NCBI GenBank assembly: GCA_963709085.1
Contig: CAVPVB010000024.1
Span: forward strand, 248,001-312,000
From: Rhodovastum sp963709085
GTDB taxonomy: Bacteria; Pseudomonadota; Alphaproteobacteria; Acetobacterales; Acetobacteraceae
Reading direction: 5' to 3'
Length of the DNA: 64,000 nucleotides
Numbering within the stretch: position 1 is the stretch's first letter; the number at the start of each line of letters is the position of its first letter. The notes beneath the pieces were generated by a model. The model did no database searches and was not told where the DNA came from. It was given only the letters and a program-made list of their open reading frames with translations. The position numbers and the translations under genes were made by a program. This document shows, one piece after another, positions 28,127 to 37,164 of this stretch.

Positions 28127-28170
28127 CGGCAGGAGCCCTCTTCAGGCGGGAAGAGGGAAGCGTGGCGGGA

Positions 28171-28935
28171 TCAGTGGTGGACGTTGGCCCAGAGCTTGCG
28201 CTTCACGGCGTAGCTCAGCCCGGTAAGGAACAGCAGGAACAGCACCACCTTGACGCCCATGCGATGCCGCTCCTCAAGCTCGGGATTGGCGATGTAGGTC
28301 AGGAAGGTGACGACATCGCGCGCCTCCTGATCGAGCGAATTGCCGGTCCCGTCGATGTAGGTGACGGTGGCGTCGCGCAGCGGCTGCGGCATGGCGATCT
28401 GATGGCCGGGGAAGTATTTGTTGTAGTTCAGGCCGGGCATCAGCTTGAAGCCGGCAGGCGCGTCAACGAAGCCGGTCAGGATGGAATAGACGTAGTCGGG
28501 TCCACCCTCGCGGGCCTTGACGATCACCGACAGGTCGGGCGGCAGGCCGCCGCCATTGGCGGCGCGGGCCGCGAGCTCGTTCGGGAACGGATCGCGGAAA
28601 TGGTCGGATGGCAGCGCCGGCCGTTCGGTCGGCTGGCCGTCCTCGGTCAGCGCCGGCACGCGCTTGCTGGCGGCGATATCCTTCACCTGCTGGGCATTGA
28701 AGCCGATGCCGATCAGGTCGCGGTAATAGGCCTGCCGGAGCGAATGGCAGTTCGAGCAGACCTGGTTGTAGATCTGAAAGCCGCGCTGGGCGGCGGCGCG
28801 GTCGAACGTGCCGAACAGGCCGGAGAAGCTCCAGTTCACGCTCGGCTCGGCTTCTTCCTGGGCGCGGGCCGGGGCGGCGGCTACCACGGCGCCGAGCAGG
28901 GCGGCGCCGATGAGAGCGGAGCGAAGGGTACGCAT
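28171..28935 (-). CDS. petC: ubiquinol-cytochrome c reductase, cytochrome c1
   Basis: Membrane-anchored c-type cytochrome of complex III that passes electrons from the Rieske centre to soluble cytochrome c. The 254-residue precursor has a signal peptide (LIGAALLGAVVAAAPARAQ), the haem-attachment motif QVCSNCHSLR, PALPSDHFRDPFPNE, the axial methionine region GHQIAMPQPL and a C-terminal anchor (VKVVLFLLFLTGLSYAVKRK). It is the third gene of petABC: the petB TGA and petC ATG share one base (TGATG). Confidence 0.95.
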   Translation of the reverse strand: MRTLRSALIGAALLGAVVAAAPARAQEEAEPSVNWSFSGLFGTFDRAAAQRGFQIYNQVCSNCHSLRQAYYRDLIGIGFNAQQVKDIAASKRVPALTEDGQPTERPALPSDHFRDPFPNELAARAANGGGLPPDLSVIVKAREGGPDYVYSILTGFVDAPAGFKLMPGLNYNKYFPGHQIAMPQPLRDATVTYIDGTGNSLDQEARDVVTFLTYIANPELEERHRMGVKVVLFLLFLTGLSYAVKRKLWANVHH

Positions 28936-30200
28936 CAGGCCTTCTCCATCGGCTTGGCTGCAGCGCCATTGGGCAACGGTCCGCCCCCGAGCACCGAATG
29001 ACTGATGCTTTCAGGCAGCGGCAAGGTCCGCTCCAGCTTGCCGAGCACCGGCATGAGCACCAGGAAGTGGAAGAAATAATACGCCGTGGCCACCTGGCCG
29101 AGCGGCACCCAGATGCCCACCGGCTGCTGCGAGCCGACCACACCGAGCACCACGCAGGAGATCACCAGCACCCAGAAGAAGACGCGGTAGATCGGCCGGA
29201 ACTTGGCGCTGCGCACCTTGCTGGTGTCCAGCCAGGGCACGACAAACAGGATCAGGACGGCGCCGAACATCAGGGCCACGCCGCCGAGCTTGGACGGCAC
29301 GGCGCGCAGGATGGCGTAGTACGGCAGGAAGTACCAGTCCGGAACGATGTGCGGCGGAGTCAACAGCGGATTGGCCGGGATGTAGTTGTCCGCATGTCCC
29401 AGATAGTTGGGGAAGAAGAACACCAGCAGCGCGAACACGATGAAGTAGACGCAGATCGCCACGCTGTCCTTCACCGTGTAGTACGGGTGGAACGGCAGGG
29501 TGTCCTGCGGCCCTTTCGGCTCGATGCCCAGCGGGTTGTTGGAGCCGGTGATGTGCAGTGCCGCCACATGCAGGAACACCAGGGCGAACAGCACGAACGG
29601 CAGCAGGTAGTGCAGGCTGAAGAAGCGGTTCAGCGTCGGGTTGCCGACCGAGAACCCGCCCCACAGCCATTGCACGATCGGCTCGCCGACCACCGGGATG
29701 GCGGAGAACAGGTTGGTGATGACGGTGGCGGCCCAGAACGACATCTGGCCCCAGGGCAACACGTAACCCATGAAAGCGGTGGCCATCATCACCAGGAAGA
29801 TGGCGACGCCCAGAATCCACAGCAATTCGCGCGGATTCTTGTAGGAGCCGTAGTAAAGGCCGCGGAACATATGCACGTACACCACGATGAAGAACATCGA
29901 GGCGCCGTTCTCGTGCGCGTAGCGCAGCAGCCAGCCATAGTTCACGTCGCGCATGATCCGCTCGACGCTGTCGAACGCCATGGTGGTGTTCGGCGTGTAG
30001 GCCATCGCCAGCACCACGCCGGTGGCGATCATGATCAGCAGGGTGACCATGGCCAGGCCACCGAAGGCCCAGAAATAGTTGAAGTTCTTCGGGGTCGGGA
30101 AAACCCCGTACTCCTTCTGAACCATAGTGATGAGGGGAAGGCGGGTGTCGATCCAGCGGAGGACCGGGTTTTTGACGTCGCTATGGAACAAGCCAACCAT
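28935..30200 (-). CDS. petB: ubiquinol-cytochrome c reductase, cytochrome b (PDWY variant)
   Basis: Core membrane subunit of complex III with two b haems and the Qo and Qi sites. The 421-residue protein has the expected helices and histidines: LRYAHENGASMFFIVVYVHM, ATAFMGYVLPWGQMSFWAAT, FFSLHYLLPFVLFALVFLH and HITGSNNPLG. The Qo-loop motif reads HIVPDWYFLPYYAILR, so the usual PEWY glutamate is an aspartate. Twelve bases separate it from petA and it overlaps petC by one base. Confidence 0.96.
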   Translation of the reverse strand: MVGLFHSDVKNPVLRWIDTRLPLITMVQKEYGVFPTPKNFNYFWAFGGLAMVTLLIMIATGVVLAMAYTPNTTMAFDSVERIMRDVNYGWLLRYAHENGASMFFIVVYVHMFRGLYYGSYKNPRELLWILGVAIFLVMMATAFMGYVLPWGQMSFWAATVITNLFSAIPVVGEPIVQWLWGGFSVGNPTLNRFFSLHYLLPFVLFALVFLHVAALHITGSNNPLGIEPKGPQDTLPFHPYYTVKDSVAICVYFIVFALLVFFFPNYLGHADNYIPANPLLTPPHIVPDWYFLPYYAILRAVPSKLGGVALMFGAVLILFVVPWLDTSKVRSAKFRPIYRVFFWVLVISCVVLGVVGSQQPVGIWVPLGQVATAYYFFHFLVLMPVLGKLERTLPLPESISHSVLGGGPLPNGAAAKPMEKA

Positions 30201-30212
30201 GAAACTGTGCCC

Positions 30213-30773
30213 TCAGCCGATCTTGATCTTGGTGTCGGTCTCGAACGCGTACGGCACAAGGGGAAGGTTGCGCGGGGCCGGCCCCTTCCGGATGCGCGCA
30301 GCGGTATCATACTGGCTGCCGTGACAGGGGCAGAACCAGCCGCCGAACTCACCGCGCGGCTGGGTCGGCTTGATGCCGCCGGGAATGCAGCCGAGATGGG
30401 TGCAGATGGCGCTGGTGATGAGCCATTGTTCATGGCCCGCCTTGACCCGCTCCGCGTCGGTCGCCGGATCGCGCAGCTCGCTCAGCGGCACGGCCTGGGC
30501 TTCCTTGATCTCGGTTTCGGTGCGGTGGCGCACGAACACCGGCTGGCCGCGCCAGGACACGATGATGCCCGAGCCGAGCGGGATCGGCGACAGATCGACC
30601 TCCAGCTCGGACAAGGCCAGCACGTCCTTGGACGGGTTCATGCTGTCGATCAGCGGCCATGCGATCGCACCGGCCCCAACAGCCGCCGAGGCGCCGGCGA
30701 CCAGCTTCAGGAAGTCCCGTTTGGTGACGTCCGGCCCCGGGCCGTGGGCGGGTGCATGAGCGGTCGCAGACAT
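30213..30773 (-). CDS. petA: ubiquinol-cytochrome c reductase, Rieske iron-sulfur subunit
   Basis: Carries the [2Fe-2S] Rieske centre of complex III. The 186-residue protein begins MSATAHAPAHGPGPD, followed by TKRDFLKLVAGASAAVGAGA, a Tat-type or anchor segment, and ends with the cluster motifs CTHLGC and CPCHGSQYD. The ATG at 30773 has AAGGA at a usable distance (about ten bases); ATG 30785 lies too close to it. First gene of petABC and divergent from hemF across about 226 bases that should contain both promoters. Confidence 0.95.
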   Translation of the reverse strand: MSATAHAPAHGPGPDVTKRDFLKLVAGASAAVGAGAIAWPLIDSMNPSKDVLALSELEVDLSPIPLGSGIIVSWRGQPVFVRHRTETEIKEAQAVPLSELRDPATDAERVKAGHEQWLITSAICTHLGCIPGGIKPTQPRGEFGGWFCPCHGSQYDTAARIRKGPAPRNLPLVPYAFETDTKIKIG

Positions 30774-30999
30774 TCTATCGGCCATCCTTGTTGACTCGCC
30801 GCTTGTCGCAAGGTGCATGGCCAGGTAGCGGCATTTTCGCGGCATGCAAGGACTGCTGCCATGTCGCACTCGCGGCCGGCGCATGTCCTGGGCGGCGCAC
30901 TTAGCCCAAACGCCGCAGCGGGTCCATAGGGCGGACTTCGCCGCTGCAACATAATTGCCCCTTCGGCTACGCTCGGCCGTTCAGTCAGGATCGCACGCC

Positions 31000-31884
31000 A
31001 TGACAAACACCGTTCCGCCGCACGCCGCCCTCCAGGACGCCGCCCGCGTTTGGTTCGAAGGATTGCGCGATGCGCTCTGCGCCGCCTTCGAGGCGATTGA
31101 GGACGAAGCAAGAACGAACACCGGGCCGCCGGCGGGACGGTTCGCCCGCACCGCCTGGCAGCGTCCCACCGAGGATGGCAGCCCGGGCGGCGGCGGCGTG
31201 ATCAGCGTCCTGAAAGGCCGGGTGTTCGAGAAGGTGGGGGTAAACGTCTCCACCGTGTTCGGCACGTTCAGCCCGGAATTCCGCGACCAGATCCCCGGCG
31301 CCGCGGAGGACCCGCGGTTCTGGGCCAGCGGCATCAGCCTGGTGGCCCATATGTGCAGCCCGCTGGTGCCGGCGGCGCATTTCAACACCCGCATGCTGGT
31401 GACCCGCCAGGGCTGGTTCGGCGGCGGCGGCGACCTGACGCCGCTGCGCCTGGAAACGCCGGAAGCGGTCGCCGATGCGGCCGAGCTGCAGGCCGCCTTC
31501 CGCGCCGCCTGCGACCGCCACGACCCGGCCTACTACCCGCGCTACAGGGAATGGTGCGACCGTTATTTCTATCTGCCGCACCGCGGCGAGCCGCGCGGCG
31601 CGGGCGGCATTTTCTTCGACCAGCATTGCAGCGGCGATGCGGCGGCCGATCTGGCGTTTACCCAGGATGTCGGACGCGCCTTCCTCGACGCCTTCCCCCG
31701 CATCGTGCGCCGGCGGATGGCGGCGGCGTGGACGCCGGCCGAGCGCGAGGCGCTGCTGGTCAAGCGCGGGCGCTACGTCGAGTTCAACCTTCTGTACGAC
31801 CGCGGCACGTTGTTCGGGCTGAAGACCGGCGGCAACGTGGAGGCGATCCTGATGAGTCTGCCGCCGGAAGTGCGCTGGCCTTAA
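31000..31884 (+). CDS. hemF: oxygen-dependent coproporphyrinogen-III oxidase
   Basis: Oxidative decarboxylation of coproporphyrinogen III to protoporphyrinogen IX in haem synthesis, using O2. The 294-residue protein shows FEKVGVNVSTVFGTF, HMCSPLVPAAHFNTRM, WFGGGGDLTPL, PHRGEPRGAGGIFFDQH and GRYVEFNLLYDRGTLFGLKTGG with the dimer and active-site residues of the family. ATG 31000 follows AGGA. A perfect bidirectional hairpin lies seven bases after the stop. Next to petABC, it supplies haem for the same respiratory chain. Confidence 0.96.
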   Translation: MTNTVPPHAALQDAARVWFEGLRDALCAAFEAIEDEARTNTGPPAGRFARTAWQRPTEDGSPGGGGVISVLKGRVFEKVGVNVSTVFGTFSPEFRDQIPGAAEDPRFWASGISLVAHMCSPLVPAAHFNTRMLVTRQGWFGGGGDLTPLRLETPEAVADAAELQAAFRAACDRHDPAYYPRYREWCDRYFYLPHRGEPRGAGGIFFDQHCSGDAAADLAFTQDVGRAFLDAFPRIVRRRMAAAWTPAEREALLVKRGRYVEFNLLYDRGTLFGLKTGGNVEAILMSLPPEVRWP

Positions 31885-31890
31885 CCGCCG

Positions 31891-31917
31891 CCCTCTCCTC
31901 CCGGTGGGAGGAGAGGG
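31891..31917. terminator. perfect 12-bp hairpin between hemF and the Do protease gene
   Basis: ccctctcctccc (31891-31902), loop ggt, gggaggagaggg (31906-31917). It lies between convergent genes, seven bases after the hemF stop and 27 bases from the protease stop, and can serve both strands. A short t-rich tract (ttggt) follows on the plus strand. Confidence 0.75.
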
Positions 31918-31943
31918 TTGGTCAAGCCGGTACTTGCCGCCGT

Positions 31944-33461
31944 TCAGCCCGGCTGGTGCTTCTCCTCGGCGGCGAGGGACAGCGGCACCCAGCGCGGGCC
32001 GTCCTGGCCCTGGATGAGCAGGAGCACGGATCGGCGGTTGGTCTTGCGCACATGCTCGACCCGGTCGACCACGTCGGCCGGGGTGTTGACCTCCTGCTGC
32101 TGCACCTCGACGATCACATCGCCCGGCTTGACGCCGTGATCGGCGGCCGGCGAGCCGCCGGCCACGTCGGTGATCAGAACGCCCTTCTGGTCCGGACTGA
32201 TCTGGTAGTGATCGCGCGCTTCCGGCGTGAGCGGTGACAGCGTCAGCCCGAGCGCGGACAGCTCGGTCGGAACCGCCGGCACCGGCTTTTCGGGCGCGGT
32301 CGCGGCGACCTTCTGGTCATCGGGCAGTTCGCCCACCGTGGCGGTCAGCGTGATCTCGTGGCCGTCGCGCCACACCGTCACCGGCACTTCCCGGCCGATC
32401 GCGGTCTCGGCCACGATGCGCGGCAGGGTGCGCATCTCCTTCACGTCCTGGTCGTTGAACTTCAGGATGATGTCGCCGCCGCGCAGCTTGGCCTTGGCCG
32501 CCGGGCCGCCCTCCTCAACGCTTGCCACCAGCGCGCCGTTCGGGTCCTTCAGCCCCATGCTCTCGGCGATGTCGGGGGTGACCTGCTGGATCTTGACCCC
32601 GAGCCAGCCGCGCTTGGCGCGGCCGAAATCGCGCAGCTGCGCCACCACCGTCTTGGCCAGGTTGGACGGGATCGAGAAGCCGATGCCGATCGAACCGCCG
32701 GAAGGCGAGTAGATCGCCGTGTTGATGCCGATCACCTCGCCGTCCAGGTTGAACAGCGGTCCGCCGGAATTGCCGCGGTTGATGGCGGCGTCGGTCTGGA
32801 TGAAGTTGTCGTACGGGCCCTGCTGGATGTCGCGGTGGCGGGCGCTGACGATGCCGGCGGTGACGCTGCCGCCCAGGCCGAACGGGTTGCCGATGGCCAG
32901 CACCCAGTCGCCGACGCGCGAGCGGTCCGAATCGCCGAAGGGCAGCGCCGGCAGCGGCTTGTCCGGCGTCACCTTCAGCACCGCGATGTCGGTGCGCTCG
33001 TCGCGGCCGATCAGGGTGGCCTTCAGGCTGGTGTTGTCCTGCAGGGTGACGGTGATCTCGTCGGCGCCATCGATGACGTGATTATTGGTCACCACGATGC
33101 CGGAGGGATCGACGATGAAGCCGGAGCCGAGGCTCTGCATCTTGTGCGGCGCCGTCGGCGGCGCGTGGTCGCCATGCTGGCCGCCCGGACGGTTGCGGTC
33201 GAGGAAGTCGCGGAAGAACTGCTCGAACGGCGAGCCGGGCGGGAACAGCGGCACTTCCGGCCCCTGATGGTCGTTGTGCGCCTGCACGGTCTGGCTGGAG
33301 GAAATATTGACCACGCCGGGCAGCAGACGCTCGGCGAGGTCGGCGAAGCTCTCCGGCGCCGGGCGCGCCTGCGCAACCGCCGGCACGGCGGCCGGGAAGG
33401 TCAGCACCGCGGCCAGCAGCACGGCACCGGCGCGCATGGCCAGTCGGGTCGGGTTTCGCAT
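31944..33461 (-). CDS. Do family serine endopeptidase (DegP/MucD-like)
   Basis: Periplasmic chaperone-protease for misfolded proteins. From ATG 33461 the 505-residue precursor has a signal segment (LAMRAGAVLLAAVLTFPAA), a trypsin-like domain with the His in VVTNNHVIDGAD, Asp in ERTDIAVLKV and Ser in AAINRGNSGGPLFNL, and two PDZ domains (GWLGVKIQQVTPDIAESMG; TELSALGLTLSPLTPEA). The frame extends to 33557 without homology. It is the third gene of an hflK-hflC-protease operon, a common alphaproteobacterial arrangement linking membrane and periplasmic quality control. Confidence 0.93.
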   Translation of the reverse strand: MRNPTRLAMRAGAVLLAAVLTFPAAVPAVAQARPAPESFADLAERLLPGVVNISSSQTVQAHNDHQGPEVPLFPPGSPFEQFFRDFLDRNRPGGQHGDHAPPTAPHKMQSLGSGFIVDPSGIVVTNNHVIDGADEITVTLQDNTSLKATLIGRDERTDIAVLKVTPDKPLPALPFGDSDRSRVGDWVLAIGNPFGLGGSVTAGIVSARHRDIQQGPYDNFIQTDAAINRGNSGGPLFNLDGEVIGINTAIYSPSGGSIGIGFSIPSNLAKTVVAQLRDFGRAKRGWLGVKIQQVTPDIAESMGLKDPNGALVASVEEGGPAAKAKLRGGDIILKFNDQDVKEMRTLPRIVAETAIGREVPVTVWRDGHEITLTATVGELPDDQKVAATAPEKPVPAVPTELSALGLTLSPLTPEARDHYQISPDQKGVLITDVAGGSPAADHGVKPGDVIVEVQQQEVNTPADVVDRVEHVRKTNRRSVLLLIQGQDGPRWVPLSLAAEEKHQPG

Positions 33462-33553
33462 CGGCAGGGCTCCCACAATGGTCTCGGGCGTGGTGGTCAA
33501 AATGTGAGGGCCGCCCCCGCCGGCGGCAAGCGCGGCGGGGGCGGCCGGGGGCG

Positions 33554-34486
33554 TCATGGTTCGGGCTTCGGCGCGGGTGTTGCCGCGGGCGCGGGTGTTG
33601 CCGCCTTGGCTTCCTCGGGCAGCGGGGCGTGGCGCAGCAACTGCAGGAAGTCGTTGTTGGGCGACAGCACCAGGCGCGAGGTGCCGGCGGCGAACGCCTC
33701 GCGATAGGCCTGCAGGGTGCGCCAGACGCTGAAGAAATGCGCGTCGCGCTGGAACGCATCGGCATAGATGGCGATCGCCTGCGCCTCGCCCTGGCCGCGC
33801 AACTGGTCGGCCTGCGCCCGCGCATCGGCAAGCAGCACGGTGCGCTCGCGCTCGGCATCGGCGCGAATGCGCGCCGATGCCTCGGCGCCCTCAGCGCGGG
33901 CCTGGCGCGGCGACCCGCTCGCGCTCGGAGTTCATCCGGCCGAGGATGGCCTGGGTGTTCTCCTCCGGCAGGTCGGCACGGCGGATGCGCACATCCTCCA
34001 CGGCGATGCCGAAGCCGCGCATCTCCTCGTTCACCTGGCCGCGGATCGAGCGCCATGATACGACCGCGCTGCGAGGACAGCACGTTCAGCAATTGCTCGT
34101 TGCCCAGCACCCGGCGCAGCGAGGACGACACCACCGAGTTCAGCCGGGCGCGGATGCCCTCCTCGGTGGGTCCGACCGCCTGGAGATAGGCGAGCGGATC
34201 GGTGATCCGGTAGCGGGTGAAACTGTCCACGATCAGGCGGCGCTGGTCGCCCAGGATCACTTCCTCCGGCGGCACCTCGATAGTCGAGCAGGCGGCGGTC
34301 GAAGCTGATGGCGGTCTGGATCAGCGGCAGCTTGGCGTGCAGGCCGGGCTCGGTGATCAGGCGGATCGGCTGGCCGAGCTGGGTGATCAGCACCTGCTCG
34401 GTCTGTTCGACCACGAAAAAGGCATCCGTTGCGAGCAGCGCCAGCACCACGGCCAGCGCGACGCCGGCGGCAAGGAGGCGGTTCAT
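33554..34486 (-). CDS. hflC: protease modulator HflC (three frameshifts)
   Basis: SPFH/prohibitin-family partner of HflK that regulates FtsH. N-terminus: an anchor (LAAGVALAVVLALLATDAFF) and VVEQTEQVLITQLGQPIRLI up to FDRRLLDY. The protein continues in a second frame (VPPEEVILGDQRRLIVDSFT, RVLGNEQLLNVLSSQR), a third (GQVNEEMRGFGIAVEDVRIR, RADLPEENTQAILGRMNSER) and back in the first (AEGAEASARIRADAERERTV). Breaks lie near 34277, 34057 and 33910, and each can be explained by one extra base (or loss of two); the frame at the end equals that at the start. Homology is unbroken in all parts, so sequence error is likely. ATGA overlap with hflK. Confidence 0.87.
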
Positions 34487-35742
34487 CGCCGTGCCCCCGA
34501 CGGCGCGGCCGGTGGGGCCGCCGCCGGCGGCAGCGGCAACGGCGCGGCGCCGCCGGTATCGCCCAGCGGCAGCACCGGCAGCAGGCCCCGCAGGCGGTCG
34601 TCAACGATGACGGCCGGGGTCTTGGTGAGGATCTCCTGCATGGTCTCCAGGTACAGGCGCTGCATGGTGACGTCCTTGGCGGCGTTGTAGGCCTGCAGCA
34701 CCGACAGGAAGCGCTGCGCCTGGCCGGTGGACGCGGCCACCGAGGCCTGGCGGGCGCCATCCGCCTCGGCGACGATGGCGGCGGCATCGCCGCGGGCGCG
34801 CGGCACGATGTCGTTGCGGTAGCTTTCGGCCTCGTTGCGCATCCGCTCGGCGTCGGTATTGGCGCGCTGGACATCGCGGAAGCTGTCGATGACGGCTGCC
34901 GGCGGGTCCACCTTCTGCAACTGGATCTGAGTGATCTCGACCCCCGAACCATAGGCGTCGAGGATAGCCTGCACGCCGTTCTTCACCGCCACCTCGATCT
35001 GCGCGCGGGCGTCGGTCAGGGCGGGCTGGATCGGGGTGCGGCCGATCACCTCGCGCATTACGCTCTCGGCCGCCGATTTCACCGTGTAGGCCGGGTTGCG
35101 GGTGTTGAACAGGAAGGCGCCGGCGTCGCGGATGCGCCAGAACACCGCAAAGTCGATGTCGATGATGTTCTCGTCGCCGGTCAGCATCAGGCTTTCGGCG
35201 GCTACCTGGGCGTTGCCATCGCCGCGGCCCTGGGCGCGGATCACGTCAGGGGCGGAGCGATAGCCGATCTCGATGCGGTTGATGCGGGTCACCGCCGGGC
35301 GGAGCACGCTCTCGATCGGCCAGGGAAGATGATAGTTCAGCCCGGGCAGGGTGGTGCGGGTATAGGCGCCGAAGCGCATCACCACGCCCTGCTCATCCGG
35401 CTGCACGCGGTAGAAACCGCTGAACAGCCAGATGGTGACCAGCAGGACCAGCAGCACCGCCAGCGCATTGCCGCCGCTGAACCGGCCGCCGGAACCGCGC
35501 GAGCCGCCGAGGCCGGGCGGCAGCAGGCCGCGCAGAAAGGCCTGGAAGCGGGCGATCAGTTCATCGACATCGGGCGGGGTGGGGCCGCCGCCGGGGCCGC
35601 GCGGGCCGCCGCCCCAGGGGCCCTGCGGGCCGCCCGGCCGGCCGCCCGGCCGCCGCCCGTCGCCACCGGGGGTGCCCCAGGGGCTGGGACCGCCCGAGCC
35701 GCCGCTGGAGCCATCGCCAGGGCCGCCATTGTTCCAAGGCAT
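34483..35742 (-). CDS. hflK: FtsH protease activity modulator HflK
   Basis: SPFH-domain membrane protein that forms a complex with HflC around FtsH. The 419-residue protein has a Gly/Pro-rich cytoplasmic N-terminus (GGPGDGSSGGSGGPSPWG and onwards), one membrane segment (ALAVLLVLLVTIWLFSGFYR), then the SPFH domain (QPDEQGVVMRFGAYTRTTLP, TGDENIIDIDFAVFWRIRD) and a coiled-coil part (RNDIVPRARGDAAAIVAEAD). The TGA overlaps the hflC ATG as ATGA. First gene of the operon; the mrp gene is divergent. Confidence 0.95.
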   Translation of the reverse strand: MPWNNGGPGDGSSGGSGGPSPWGTPGGDGRRPGGRPGGPQGPWGGGPRGPGGGPTPPDVDELIARFQAFLRGLLPPGLGGSRGSGGRFSGGNALAVLLVLLVTIWLFSGFYRVQPDEQGVVMRFGAYTRTTLPGLNYHLPWPIESVLRPAVTRINRIEIGYRSAPDVIRAQGRGDGNAQVAAESLMLTGDENIIDIDFAVFWRIRDAGAFLFNTRNPAYTVKSAAESVMREVIGRTPIQPALTDARAQIEVAVKNGVQAILDAYGSGVEITQIQLQKVDPPAAVIDSFRDVQRANTDAERMRNEAESYRNDIVPRARGDAAAIVAEADGARQASVAASTGQAQRFLSVLQAYNAAKDVTMQRLYLETMQEILTKTPAVIVDDRLRGLLPVLPLGDTGGAAPLPLPPAAAPPAAPSGARR

Positions 35743-35905
35743 TGAGAAGGGTCGCTCCTGTCTGGCGGGGGACTGGCCTGTCTAATGGGGACCGGACCAC
35801 GCATGAGGGGTGCCGAAAGGCCACTGGCACCTCACGGCGTGCGGACCATATGCCATAGCCGTGGCGTGGCTGCATATTGACCAGCGACGAAAGGTTTTCA
35901 AGCGG

Positions 35906-37069
35906 ATGCCTGAACTGTCCCCCCTGGCGCCCGGCGAAGCGGCGCTGCGAGAAGCGGCGCTGCGAGAAGTGGCACTCCGAGAGGTACTGGGCGCCATCAT
36001 CGACCCGGCCAGCGGACGCGATATCGTCTCGGCCGGTCTGGTGGAGAGCATCCAGATCAAGGGGGGCCTGGTGCACGTGTCCCTGCTCACCGACCGGGCC
36101 CACGCGGCGGCGATGGAGCCGATCCGCAGCCAGGTGGAAACGCTGCTCGCCCGCCAGCCCGGGGTGAAGAATGCGACCGCCGTGCTGACCGCGCATCGCG
36201 CCGCCGCCGCTTCAGGCCCGGCCGCCGGGCATGGGCACGCGCATGGGCATGGCCAGCATGGGCATGACCGGACCATGCTGCTGCCGGAGGTGCGCGCCGT
36301 CGTGGCGGTGGCGTCCGGCAAGGGCGGGGTGGGAAAATCCACCGCCGCGGTGAACCTGGCGGTCGCGCTGGCGCAAATGGGGCTGCGGGTGGGGCTGCTG
36401 GACGCCGACATCTATGGGCCGAGCCTGCCGCGCCTGCTCGGCCTGTCCCGCAAGCCGGAGGTGCGCGGGGATAAGATGCTGCCGATCCCGGCCTGGGGCC
36501 TGTCGGCCATGTCGATCGGTTTCCTGGTCGATGAGGAAACGCCGATGATCTGGCGCGGCCCCATGGTGATGGGCGCGCTGGAGCAGATGATGGGCCAGGT
36601 GGCCTGGGGGCCGCTCGACATCATGATCGTCGATATGCCGCCCGGCACCGGCGATGCCCAGCTCACCATGGCCCAGCGCGTCGCCCTGGCCGGCGCGGTG
36701 ATCGTCTCGACGCCGCAGGACATCGCCCTGCTGGATGCCCGCCGCGGCGTGCGCATGTTCGAACGCACCAACGTGCCGGTGCTCGGGCTGGTCGAGAACA
36801 TGAGCTATTTCTGCTGCCCGAACTGCAACCACCGGGCGGAGATCTTCGGCCATGGCGGCGCCCGGCAGGAAGCGGCCCGGCTCGGCGCCGAATTCCTCGG
36901 CGAGGTGCCGCTGCTGCTGGACATCCGCACCGCGTCCGACGCCGGCACGCCGATCGTCGCCGCCGCCCCGGACAGCCCGGCGGCCCGGGCGTTTTCGGCC
37001 ATTGCCAGCCGGGTTTGGGAGAAGGTTCGGGCGCCGGCCCCGGTGGGGCCGCGCATCGTTGTCGGCTGA
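35906..37069 (+). CDS. apbC: Mrp/ApbC-family iron-sulfur carrier ATPase
   Basis: P-loop NTPase that carries [4Fe-4S] clusters to apoproteins. Residues ~20-95 form an N-terminal FeS_assembly_P (DUF59) domain (LREVLGAIIDPASGRDIVSA). A His-rich linker (GHGHAHGHGQHGHD, about 108-121) leads to the deviant Walker A VASGKGGVGKSTAAVNLAVA, LDADIYGPSLPRLLG, the IVDMPPGTGDAQLTM motif and the cluster-binding CxxC in YFCCPNCNHRAEI. ATG 35906 is the likely start. The first residues include an AALREAALREVALRE repeat. Located beside hflK but divergent; it may work with the suf system at 46-53 kb. Confidence 0.93.
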   Translation: MPELSPLAPGEAALREAALREVALREVLGAIIDPASGRDIVSAGLVESIQIKGGLVHVSLLTDRAHAAAMEPIRSQVETLLARQPGVKNATAVLTAHRAAAASGPAAGHGHAHGHGQHGHDRTMLLPEVRAVVAVASGKGGVGKSTAAVNLAVALAQMGLRVGLLDADIYGPSLPRLLGLSRKPEVRGDKMLPIPAWGLSAMSIGFLVDEETPMIWRGPMVMGALEQMMGQVAWGPLDIMIVDMPPGTGDAQLTMAQRVALAGAVIVSTPQDIALLDARRGVRMFERTNVPVLGLVENMSYFCCPNCNHRAEIFGHGGARQEAARLGAEFLGEVPLLLDIRTASDAGTPIVAAAPDSPAARAFSAIASRVWEKVRAPAPVGPRIVVG

Positions 37070-37072
37070 GCC

Positions 37073-37164
37073 AGGAAAGGCCAGGGGCCGGGCCCCTGGA
37101 CCCCGCCCCCGCGTGCAGCGCGCCCTCGCCCGACGGGCGGGATTTCCTTGAAACCCATTCGCTA
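37073..37164 (-). repeat. palindromic intergenic element, copy 6 (partial, inverted)
   Basis: Short copy between convergent mrp and carotenoid oxygenase. It starts three bases after the mrp stop with an A'-type hairpin (aggaaaggccagggg-ccggg-cccctgg), continues with a degenerate B-like GC stretch (gcgtgcagcgcgccc) and a decayed E' (gggcgggatttccttgaaacc, cattcgcta). The last bases overlap the TAG stop of the carotenoid oxygenase gene. Centre and right arm are absent. Confidence 0.7.
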
